Assembly: GCF_963457605.1 (NCBI RefSeq)
Contig: NZ_OY735139.1
Location: forward strand, 62,001-126,000
Source: an uncultured Gellertiella sp.
GTDB lineage: Bacteria; Pseudomonadota; Alphaproteobacteria; Rhizobiales; Rhizobiaceae
DNA: 64,000 nt
Direction of reading: 5' to 3'
Position numbers and translations under genes: made by a program. This document shows, one piece after another, positions 57,046-64,000 of this stretch. Position 1 is the first letter of the stretch; every line of letters starts with the position of its first letter. The notes beneath the pieces were generated by a model. That model did not search any database. It was not told where the DNA came from and saw nothing but the letters and a program-made list of their open reading frames with translations.

Positions 57046-58269
57046 CTACAGCGTCTCGGGATGCAGCACGAGAATGGGGCAGGGCATGCCGGCGGGCAGT
57101 TCCGGCGCGTGCGGCGGGCGGATGATCAGGCAATCGGCCTGGCTGAACTGCTTCATCAGCGAGGAATCCTGCTTGCCAAAGCTTTCGACCAGCAACTTGC
57201 CCGAGGCTTCGCGCAGCAGCCGGGCGCGAACATAGTCCTGCCGGTGATCATTGGCGGGCAGGGCCGAAACCGTGGTGGCGGTAATTTCCCGTTTCGAGGC
57301 TGGCATATGGCCGAGCTTGCGCAGCAGCGGCTCCAGAAACAGCAGGGCACAGACCATGCTGGAAACGGGATTGCCGGGCAGGCCAAGCACATGCATCGGC
57401 CCGAGGCTGCCCACCATCAGCGGCTTGCCGGGGCGCATGGCGATCTTCCAGAAATCGAGCTCCATGCCGGAATCGACCAGCACCGACTGGACGAGATCGT
57501 GATCGCCGACCGAGGCCCCGCCAAGCGTCACCAAGACATCCGCACGCTGGGCGCGGGCTTCGGCAATCGCCACGGAAATCGCCTCGCGCCGGTCCGGCAC
57601 GATGCCGAGATCGATTACCTTTGCTCCGGAAAGCCGGGCAAGCTCGGCAACGCCATAGGTGTTGGAGGCAATGATCTGGTTCGGGCCGGGCTGCGAGCCG
57701 GGGGTGGCGAGTTCGTCACCGGTTGCGACAAGCGCGACCACCGGCTGGCGGTAGACCGGCAGGCTGCCGTGGTTCATGCCGGCGGCTACCATCAGGCAGG
57801 CATAGTCGAGCCTGCGGCCGGCCTCGAGCACCACTTCATCCAGCGCAAAATCCTGGCCGCGCGGGCGCACATGGCGGCCTTTTGCGGTCGCGAAGGTCGT
57901 GCGGATGCGACCGTCGCCGAGAACTTCCGCATCTTCCTGCAGCAGCACGGTATCGGCTCCCTCGGGCAGGGGTGCGCCGGTGAAGATCCGCACCGTCTCG
58001 CCTTCCGCCACGGTTCCGGGAAAGCCGTGACCGGCGGCCGATTCGCCGATTACCCGCAGTTCCGCCCCGGTCTGCGAAATATCCGCGGCCCGGACCGCAT
58101 AGCCATCCATGGCGGAGGCGTCGAAGGGCGGCTGGGTCAGGCGGGCGGCTACATCCTCCGCCAGAATCCGGCCCGCCGCCTCGTGAAGGCACACATGCTC
58201 CTGGTCCTCAAGCGGTTCCGTGCGTTCAAGCAGGCGCGACAGGGCAGAGGAGACGGGAAGCAGGCTCAT
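57046..58269 (-). CDS. moeA: Molybdopterin molybdotransferase MoeA
   Basis: Inserts molybdate into adenylated molybdopterin. 407 residues: four-domain MoeA with [21 protein letters not shown] (the substrate Asp of the DGYA motif), [85 protein letters not shown]. The ATG overlaps the moaC stop by four bases. Last gene of the ppiD-trpD-trpC-moaC-moeA operon. Confidence 0.96.
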   Translation of the reverse strand: MSLLPVSSALSRLLERTEPLEDQEHVCLHEAAGRILAEDVAARLTQPPFDASAMDGYAVRAADISQTGAELRVIGESAAGHGFPGTVAEGETVRIFTGAPLPEGADTVLLQEDAEVLGDGRIRTTFATAKGRHVRPRGQDFALDEVVLEAGRRLDYACLMVAAGMNHGSLPVYRQPVVALVATGDELATPGSQPGPNQIIASNTYGVAELARLSGAKVIDLGIVPDRREAISVAIAEARAQRADVLVTLGGASVGDHDLVQSVLVDSGMELDFWKIAMRPGKPLMVGSLGPMHVLGLPGNPVSSMVCALLFLEPLLRKLGHMPASKREITATTVSALPANDHRQDYVRARLLREASGKLLVESFGKQDSSLMKQFSQADCLIIRPPHAPELPAGMPCPILVLHPETL

Positions 58270-58760
58270 GGCTTGGATCTTTCTGAAAGGCGAAAATCAC
58301 CGGATTTGCCCCCGGTCTTTTCGACGAGACGGATGCCGCCGATCTCCATTGCCTTGTCGACGGCCTTGGCCATGTCATAGATGGTGAGGCAGGCAACGGA
58401 GACGGCGGTCAGGGCTTCCATCTCAACGCCGGTCCTGCCGGTTAGTTTCGCGGTGGCCTGCACTCTCAATCCGGGCAGGTCGGGATCAGGCGTGATATCC
58501 ACCACCACCTTGGTCAGCATCAGCGGGTGGCAGAGCGGGATGAGGCTGGCTGTCTGCTTGGCGGCCATGATGCCCGCCAGCCGCGCGGTGCCGATCACGT
58601 CGCCCTTCTTGGCATCGCCATCGCGTATCGTCTGGAGGGTGCTTGCCAGCATCCGGACCGAGCCTTCCGCCGTCGCGCTTCGCACCGTTTCCGCCTTGTC
58701 GCCGACATCGACCATGTGGGCTTCGCCGGAGGCACCGATATGGGTCAGTCCCGACATCAC
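58266..58760 (-). CDS. moaC: Cyclic pyranopterin monophosphate synthase MoaC
   Basis: Second half of cPMP formation from the MoaA product. 164 residues: [87 protein letters not shown], with the active-site Lys and His residues in place. It overlaps trpC by four bases upstream and moeA by four downstream. Confidence 0.97.
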   Translation of the reverse strand: MMSGLTHIGASGEAHMVDVGDKAETVRSATAEGSVRMLASTLQTIRDGDAKKGDVIGTARLAGIMAAKQTASLIPLCHPLMLTKVVVDITPDPDLPGLRVQATAKLTGRTGVEMEALTAVSVACLTIYDMAKAVDKAMEIGGIRLVEKTGGKSGDFRLSERSKP

Positions 58761-59569
58761 TCGGCTGCCACTTGTGCGCTGCGGCCGATCAGGGCGCGGG
58801 TGGCTGCCGCCACATCGTCCTGCCGCATCAGGCTTTCGCCGACCAGGAAGGTGGTGATCGAACTTTTCGCCAGCCGCAGGCAGTCCTCGCGGGTGAAAAT
58901 GCCGCTCTCGCCGACCAGCAGCCGGTCCGGCGGCACCATCGGAGCCAGTGCCTCGCTGACATCCAGGCTGACCTCGAAGGTTCGCAGATTGCGGTTGTTG
59001 ATGCCGATCATCCGGGAGCCGAGTTTCAGCGCCCGCTCCATTTCCGGGGCGTCATGCACTTCGACCAGCACATCCATGCCGAGCTGCATGGCTTCTTCTT
59101 CCAGCCGCCTGGCGTCGCTGTCGGACAGCGAGGCCATGATCAGCAGGATGCAGTCCGCGCCCCAGGCCCGGGCTTCGTGCACCTGATAGGTGTCGAACAT
59201 GAAATCCTTGCGCAGCGCCGGAAGCGTGCAGGCAGCCCGTGCGGCGGTCAGGAATTCCGGCGCGCCCTGAAAGCTCGGCGTATCGGTCAGCACCGAGAGG
59301 CAGGCAGCACCACCGTCCTGATAGCCGCGGGCGAGGGCAGGCGGGTCGAAATCCGGGCGGATCAGCCCCTTCGACGGGCTCGCCTTCTTGATCTCGGCGA
59401 TCAGTCCGAACTGGCCTGACGCTGTCCTTGCAAGCAGTGCATCGAGAAAGCCGCGCGGCGGCATCTGTTCGCGGGCCAGCGCCTTGAGATCGGCCAGCGG
59501 CACGCGCGACTTCGCGGCAGCAATCTCCTGCCGCTTGTAGGTTTCAATCTTCTTCAGAATATCGCTCAT
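58757..59569 (-). CDS. trpC: Indole-3-glycerol phosphate synthase
   Basis: TIM-barrel enzyme of tryptophan synthesis, 270 residues. [17 protein letters not shown] with active-site Lys, [80 protein letters not shown] and [18 protein letters not shown] 59569 fits the family; the frame is open 186 bases upstream into the trpD end. 46 bases after trpD. Confidence 0.97.
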   Translation of the reverse strand: MSDILKKIETYKRQEIAAAKSRVPLADLKALAREQMPPRGFLDALLARTASGQFGLIAEIKKASPSKGLIRPDFDPPALARGYQDGGAACLSVLTDTPSFQGAPEFLTAARAACTLPALRKDFMFDTYQVHEARAWGADCILLIMASLSDSDARRLEEEAMQLGMDVLVEVHDAPEMERALKLGSRMIGINNRNLRTFEVSLDVSEALAPMVPPDRLLVGESGIFTREDCLRLAKSSITTFLVGESLMRQDDVAAATRALIGRSAQVAAE

Positions 59570-59615
59570 CGTGGCCTGGAACCCTTCTGCTGCGGCATAT
59601 GCGGCAACGGTGCCG

Positions 59616-60632
59616 TCAGGCGGCACTGTTGGAGACGCTGACGAGCTTTGCCAGCGCTTCGGCGGCACCACCATCCTCAAGCGACATTGTCGCAATCCGC
59701 ATGCCATCGCGGATCGTCTCCGCCTTGCCGACCACCACCAGCGCCGCTGCCGCATTGCAAAGCGCGATGTCGCGGTAGGGGTTTTTGGCCCCGTTCAGCA
59801 CGTCAGTCAAGGCTGCGGCATTGGCAACACCATCGCCGCCGCGCAATTGCGCCAGCGTTGCCACCTCGACGCCAAAATCGGCAGGCGTCAGCTGGAACGT
59901 CCGGATTTTGCCGTTTTCCAGCGCTGCAACCTCGGTCGAGCCGGTCGTGGTGATCTCGTCGAGACCGGAGCCATGCACGATCCAGAAGGCTTCGGAGCCC
60001 AGATCCTTCAGTACTTCTGCCACCGGCACCACCCATTTCGGCGCGAAGACGCCAAGCAGGTGCAGCCGGGCGCTGGCGGGGTTGGAGAGCGGTCCCAGCA
60101 GATTGAAGATGGTGCGCGTGCCAAGCTCGACCCGGGACGGGCCGACATGCCGCATGGCGGAATGGTGCATCTGGGCAAACATGAAGCCGATACTGGCCTC
60201 GGCGATGCAGCGCGAAATCTGTTCCGGGCCGATCTCCAGATTGACGCCCAGCGCCGACAGGGCGTCCGCCGTCCCGGATTTCGAGCTGAGGGCCCGGTTG
60301 CCGTGCTTGGCGACGGGCACGCCCGCCCCGGCGACGATCAGCGAGGCAAGTGTCGAGATATTGTAGGTATGGGTGCCATCGCCACCGGTGCCGACGATAT
60401 CCACCGCATGGGCGGGGGCGGAGACCGGCAGCATCTTCGAGCGCATGGTCTCGACCGCGCCGATGATTTCATCGACGGTTTCGCCGCGCACCCGCAGTGC
60501 CATCAGCAGGCCGCCGATCTGCGAGGGCGTTGCTTCGCCCGACATCAAGATCTCGAAGGCGGCCCGCGCCTCGTCCCGGTTCAGTGATTCGCCATTGGCG
60601 GCCTTGGCAATCAGCGGCTTCAGTTCGGCCAT
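59616..60632 (-). CDS. trpD: Anthranilate phosphoribosyltransferase
   Basis: Transfers phosphoribose to anthranilate. 338 residues: [83 protein letters not shown] (the GTGGD and KHGNR blocks), [31 protein letters not shown]. It starts 16 bases after ppiD in the same direction. Confidence 0.97.
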   Translation of the reverse strand: MAELKPLIAKAANGESLNRDEARAAFEILMSGEATPSQIGGLLMALRVRGETVDEIIGAVETMRSKMLPVSAPAHAVDIVGTGGDGTHTYNISTLASLIVAGAGVPVAKHGNRALSSKSGTADALSALGVNLEIGPEQISRCIAEASIGFMFAQMHHSAMRHVGPSRVELGTRTIFNLLGPLSNPASARLHLLGVFAPKWVVPVAEVLKDLGSEAFWIVHGSGLDEITTTGSTEVAALENGKIRTFQLTPADFGVEVATLAQLRGGDGVANAAALTDVLNGAKNPYRDIALCNAAAALVVVGKAETIRDGMRIATMSLEDGGAAEALAKLVSVSNSAA

Positions 60633-60648
60633 GTCAGGGCTCCGGAAG

Positions 60649-62538
60649 TTAGCGCAGCGTCATCGCCTGTTCGGCAAGCGCACGGTTGACGGTCACGCCA
60701 TAGTCCGACTCGAGGCGCGACACCATCTGGTCGACAATGTCTTCGCCTGCAGTATTGGCAAGGGCCGTGACGTCCTGCTGGTTGGCAAGCGCATCCGTCG
60801 TTGCCTGTTCGGCGACATCCGTGACCTTGAGCAGGATCTGGCCGCTGCCGTCAGCGTTGAGATCATGGGCAACCGTGCCAAGCGGCCCGGAAAAGGCCGC
60901 AGCAATCGCGCCGCGCCCGAGAACCGTATCCTCGCTGCTGCGCTTGATTCCGGCCTTGCTCTCGACCTGAAGCCCCATGGCGGTGCCGATATCGGCCAGC
61001 GACTTGCCGCCCTGCACCTGTTTGGCAAGTTCCGTGGTCCTGGCCGCAAGGGCGGCGGCCTGCTGTTCGGCGGTCCAGTCGGCGACGGCCTTGTCCTTGA
61101 CCTCGGCGAGCGGACGTTCGTGCTCCGGCTTGACATCGAGCACGTCGAACCAGACATAGCCGCCTTCGGACGTGGCCATCGGCGTGGTTTCCACACCCTG
61201 TTCGGCCTTGAAGGCGGCATCGAGCAGTTTCCTCTGCTCGGGCACGTTCTTGACCGGATTGCCGCTGGTGTCGAGGCCGCTGGCATCGATGGCGTCAAGG
61301 GTGATGCCCTTCAGTTTCAGCTTGTCGCCGACCTGCTGGATCGAGAGACCGGAGGCGCGCAGATCCTCGAACTGGTCATGGCGGTTGAGGATTTCGTCGC
61401 CGGCAGCCGTCAGCGCCAGCTCCTTGCGGATCTCGTCCTTGACCGCGTCATAGGTGCGGGCGCTTTCCGCCTTGATCTTGCTGATGCGCAGGATCACCGG
61501 GCCGAAGGAGCCATTGATTACCCCGGTCGTTCCGCCGTCCTTCGTCACGGTAAATGCTGGGTCGGCAATGGCGGGATCGGGTACCTTGTCCCTGGTGAAA
61601 TCGCCCAGCAGCACGTCGGACGGGGCCTTGCCCTGATCCTTGACCAGCTGGTCGAAGGGCGTGCCGCTCTTCAAGGCGGTATCGGCGGCATCCGCCAGAT
61701 CCTTGCTGGCAAAGGTCAGCTGCTCGATGGTCCGCGAAGCGGGGGTCTTGAAGCTTTCCTTGCGCTTTTCAAATTCCGCCTTCACGGCGTCCTCAGTGAT
61801 GCCTGCGGGGTCGGCGACATCCTCGAGCCGCATCTGGACATAGTTGATCTTGCGGTATTCCGGTGCCTTGTAGCGGACCTTGACGGTCTCGAACCACTTG
61901 GCGAGCACATCGTCGGCGGGCGCCTTGACCGGATCGATATTGGCATTCGACAGCAGCAGGTAATCGACGCTGCGGCTCTCGTCGCGATACTGCGTCAGGG
62001 CATCCACCAGCGTTTTCGGCGGCACAAAGCCGCCGGATATCGCGTCATAGATCTGGCTGCGCATCGCAATCTTGCTGCGTTCATTGATGTAATCATTCGG
62101 CAGCAGGCCCGAATTGCGGAGACGCGCGTCGAAGATCTGCCGGTCAAACTGGCCGTTGACCGACTTGAAGGCCGGGTCCTCGGCAATCAGTCGCGCCAGG
62201 CGGTTCTGCGACAGGCCGAGCTTCATGTCCTTTGCCAGCTGGTCCATTGTGGCTCCGGCCGAGAGCTGCGCAAAGACCTGCTGCTCGACACCAAAGGCCT
62301 TGGCCTGCTCGGTCGACAACTGGCTGCCCAACTGCTGGCTGAGATTCGAGACCTGGCTCTGGTAGGCAAAGCGGAATTCAGGGATATCGATCTCCTGGCT
62401 GCCGACGGTCATCACCGTGCTCGACGTTCCATGCTCCATGCGCTGGGCCGCACCCCAGATGCCAAAGGAAGCGATCAGCAAAATGAACAGGGCTTTCGCT
62501 ACATATGTCTTGGCAGCTTTTCTCAGCAGATCGAGCAT
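60649..62538 (-). CDS. ppiD: Peptidyl-prolyl isomerase PpiD (SurA-N/parvulin)
   Basis: Inner-membrane-anchored periplasmic chaperone. 629 residues: short cytoplasmic tail [10 protein letters not shown], one membrane helix at about 12-31, SurA_N_3-type domain ([20 protein letters not shown]), and a parvulin domain after [25 protein letters not shown] (around 240-400), then a C-terminal SurA-like region. It acts on nascent outer-membrane and periplasmic proteins. First gene in the ppiD-trpDC-moaC-moeA operon, a rhizobial arrangement. The ATG at 62538 lies 112 codons... ahead of no competing start; the open frame upstream (to 62664) is not conserved-looking. Confidence 0.94.
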   Translation of the reverse strand: MLDLLRKAAKTYVAKALFILLIASFGIWGAAQRMEHGTSSTVMTVGSQEIDIPEFRFAYQSQVSNLSQQLGSQLSTEQAKAFGVEQQVFAQLSAGATMDQLAKDMKLGLSQNRLARLIAEDPAFKSVNGQFDRQIFDARLRNSGLLPNDYINERSKIAMRSQIYDAISGGFVPPKTLVDALTQYRDESRSVDYLLLSNANIDPVKAPADDVLAKWFETVKVRYKAPEYRKINYVQMRLEDVADPAGITEDAVKAEFEKRKESFKTPASRTIEQLTFASKDLADAADTALKSGTPFDQLVKDQGKAPSDVLLGDFTRDKVPDPAIADPAFTVTKDGGTTGVINGSFGPVILRISKIKAESARTYDAVKDEIRKELALTAAGDEILNRHDQFEDLRASGLSIQQVGDKLKLKGITLDAIDASGLDTSGNPVKNVPEQRKLLDAAFKAEQGVETTPMATSEGGYVWFDVLDVKPEHERPLAEVKDKAVADWTAEQQAAALAARTTELAKQVQGGKSLADIGTAMGLQVESKAGIKRSSEDTVLGRGAIAAAFSGPLGTVAHDLNADGSGQILLKVTDVAEQATTDALANQQDVTALANTAGEDIVDQMVSRLESDYGVTVNRALAEQAMTLR

Positions 62539-62908
62539 CGGATACCATACCTCGCAAACAAATGATTTTGGCCGCCCGGGCAGCCGCAAATACAGTTCCT
62601 TAGAGGAAACTGCGGCGGAAATGAAGCACCCAGCTGCCGAAAAGCGCCGGGGACACGGAGCCACGGCGAAAAGGCCGGATCCGGTTGCGCAAAGTCCTGC
62701 GGCACCTGTTTTCCGGGAGGGAACGTATTCGCAGTTTGCGCGACCACCTTCAGCGTCCGGAAGTGGACGATGTGCGGGTCCGTCATCCGAAATACTACCT
62801 TTGGGATGTTAAATTGGCTGGACATCAGCCTCGCACAACCATAATTACCCAGAAAGAACAGGGAACCTATCCCGTCGCGAGACGTTGTGTGGGCCGATAG
62901 GGAGCCGC
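62539..62908. other. ppiD-DUF982 divergent intergenic region
   Basis: 370 bases with promoters for both directions. Open frames in it have no recognisable content and lie mostly antisense to each other. No tRNA, no repeat seen. Confidence 0.45.
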
Positions 62909-63205
62909 ATGAATATGTCGAATAATGGAATACCTTTTGCCCAGCCCTTTACCCTGAAAATGCAGTGTGGATTGGAGCACACATTTATCAATGCCTATGA
63001 TGCACTGGATTTTCTGGAGAATGAATGGCCGTTGCGCACCGGCACCAGCTACGCCCACGCGGTTGCCGTGCTTGGCGACGTGCTCGCGGGCAGGCGGGCG
63101 AGCCGGGCTGCCCGTTCGGCGCTGATCAGCGCCTGCCACGAGGCGGGCCTGACGCCCGTGATCGTCGAGCTTTCCGGCAACGGATCGCGGCCCAACGCCG
63201 CCTGA
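62909..63205 (+). CDS. DUF982 family protein
   Basis: A 98-residue protein of DUF982, a rhizobial family with many paralogues per genome and unknown role. Segments: FTLKMQCGLEHTFINAYDALDFLENEWP, ALISACHEAG and a charged tail. ATG 62909 has GATAGGGAG upstream; frame open from 62885. It ends before a terminator shared with the aldehyde dehydrogenase gene. Confidence 0.85.
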   Translation: MNMSNNGIPFAQPFTLKMQCGLEHTFINAYDALDFLENEWPLRTGTSYAHAVAVLGDVLAGRRASRAARSALISACHEAGLTPVIVELSGNGSRPNAA

Positions 63206-63250
63206 CCTCCCGCCGACGCCGCGACCGGCTCAAGCCACGAGGACGAAAAT

Positions 63251-63295
63251 AAGCCTGCCCGGGAGTACGCCCATGGCAGGCTTCCTGCTTTTCCC
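63251..63295. terminator. Terminator between DUF982 gene and aldehyde dehydrogenase
   Basis: AAGCCTGCC (63251-63259) and GGCAGGCTT (63275-63283) form a perfect 9-bp stem, followed by CCTGCTTTT on the plus strand and preceded by GAAAATA (T-rich for minus). Confidence 0.65.
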
Positions 63296-63321
63296 CGATC
63301 CAGAATGGCGGGCAGGCCGGA

Positions 63322-64000
63322 TCAGTCGACGAGTTTCATCGTCACCGATTTCAGCTTGGTATAGGTCTTCATGCCTTCAAAACCCTTGGCGCGGCCAAAG
63401 CCGGACTTGCCATTGCCGCCAAAGGGCACTTCGACGCCAGCCGCGAAATACTCGTTGACATAGATCTGCCCGGCATCGACATCACGGGCGAAACGCACGG
63501 CCTTCGAGAGATCGGCGGTATGGATGCAGGCCGCCAGCGCATAGTCGGTGCCATTGGCAAGCGCCACGGCATGGTCGAAGTCGTCGGCAACCTGCAGGGC
63601 GAGAACCGGGCCGAACACCTCTTCCTGCACGATCGGATCGGCGGGATCGCTGGCTTCGACCACGGTCGGGGCGAAATACCAGCCGTCGCGGGCATCTTCC
63701 GGCGCAACCCGGCTTCCGCCTGAGATGATCCGGTCGCCGCGGGCTTCGGCACGCTGCACATGGCCTTCGATGCGGGCCAGCTGTTCGGCGGAATTGACGG
63801 CGCCGACATCGAGATTGTCGAGCCCGTGGCCGACCTTGAGATGCGCCATCGCCGCCTGCAGGCGTTCGACCACCTGGTCACGGATCGACGCCTCGACGAT
63901 GATGCGCGAGCCTGCCGAGCAGATCTGCCCGGCATTTTCGAAGATCGCCCCCATCGCGTCGGGAATGGCGTGGTCGAGATTGCAGTCGGCCATCAGCACA
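63322..64000 (-). CDS. Aldehyde dehydrogenase, C-terminal part (continues beyond window)
   Basis: NAD(P)-dependent aldehyde dehydrogenase, incomplete: about 226 residues of the C-terminal half are present and the N-terminal cofactor domain lies outside the window. The catalytic Cys is in NAGQICSAGSRI; EEVFGPVLALQ, LANGTDYALAACIHT and YVNEYFAAGVEVPFGGNGKSGFGRAKGFEG follow, all standard. The closest subtype appears to be a betaine/gamma-aminobutyraldehyde type, but the substrate cannot be told from this half. Confidence 0.92.
   Translation of the reverse strand, partial: VLMADCNLDHAIPDAMGAIFENAGQICSAGSRIIVEASIRDQVVERLQAAMAHLKVGHGLDNLDVGAVNSAEQLARIEGHVQRAEARGDRIISGGSRVAPEDARDGWYFAPTVVEASDPADPIVQEEVFGPVLALQVADDFDHAVALANGTDYALAACIHTADLSKAVRFARDVDAGQIYVNEYFAAGVEVPFGGNGKSGFGRAKGFEGMKTYTKLKSVTMKLVD

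Noticed and set aside
56719-58380. 553-codon open frame on the plus strand over moeA
   Set aside because: Antisense to moeA, which has all family motifs.
60373-62565. 730-codon open frame on the plus strand over ppiD and trpD
   Set aside because: Antisense to two well-supported genes.

Overview
The window is about 62% GC and carries a dense, almost wholly chromosomal core-gene block of an alphaproteobacterium, most likely family Rhizobiaceae (Rhizobium/Agrobacterium/Allorhizobium type). The evidence is a complete aapJQMP general amino-acid transporter next to metC, a GTTC-N7-GTTC SOS box upstream of lexA, an lpxD-fabZ-lpxA-lpxI-lpxB cluster, a phasin followed by clpS-clpA, and several rhizobial families (DUF982, DUF1849/EipB, DUF3126, an NDUFS4-like and an NDUFS6-like protein). 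No plasmid, phage or CRISPR locus is visible. One intact insertion sequence is present.

Layout. 1-8.5 kb: the end of hom, recJ, two lipoproteins, two tandem tRNA-Glu genes, gloA, and a cold-shock/DUF192/acyltransferase set. 8.5-13.7 kb: a chemoreceptor, tRNA-Arg with a small XRE-like ORF just downstream of its 3' end, an NDUFS4-like gene, tRNA-Pro and a CASTOR/POLLUX-like channel. 13.7-20.6 kb: the aap operon, then an IS5-family element sitting between aapJ and metC. 20.6-25.7 kb: a frameshifted FAD monooxygenase, small metabolic genes, cysE and a phasin with two operator-like palindromes. 25.9-33.7 kb: clpS-clpA, an azlCD-like pair, a four-gene operon (RidA, GDPD, GNAT, HIT) and eipB. 33.9-47.2 kb: the cell-envelope and translation run rpsB-tsf-pyrH-frr-uppS-cdsA-rseP-bamA-lpxD-fabZ-lpxA-lpxI-lpxB. 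47.2-52.2 kb: gltA, comEC and lexA. 52.6-55.7 kb: a VOC protein, kdsA and eno. 55.8-56.9 kb: a stand-alone PD-(D/E)XK nuclease. 57.0-62.5 kb: ppiD-trpD-trpC-moaC-moeA in one operon. The end holds a DUF982 gene and the C-terminal part of an aldehyde dehydrogenase.

How it fits together. Much of the right half builds the outer membrane. UppS supplies the undecaprenyl carrier, CdsA makes CDP-diacylglycerol, BamA inserts outer-membrane proteins, the Lpx enzymes make the early lipid A intermediates with FabZ feeding fatty-acid synthesis, KdsA makes Kdo-8-P, and PpiD, RseP, EipB and the MepK-like lipoprotein concern envelope folding, stress and peptidoglycan.

The most noteworthy points are the IS that splits metC from its presumed native promoter, the doubled operator in the phasin promoter, the prokaryotic CASTOR/POLLUX homologue, the nuclease whose second nuclease-like domain lacks catalytic residues, and the one-base frameshift in the FAD monooxygenase. 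I found no convincing wholly new multi-gene system; the isolated nuclease is the closest candidate.
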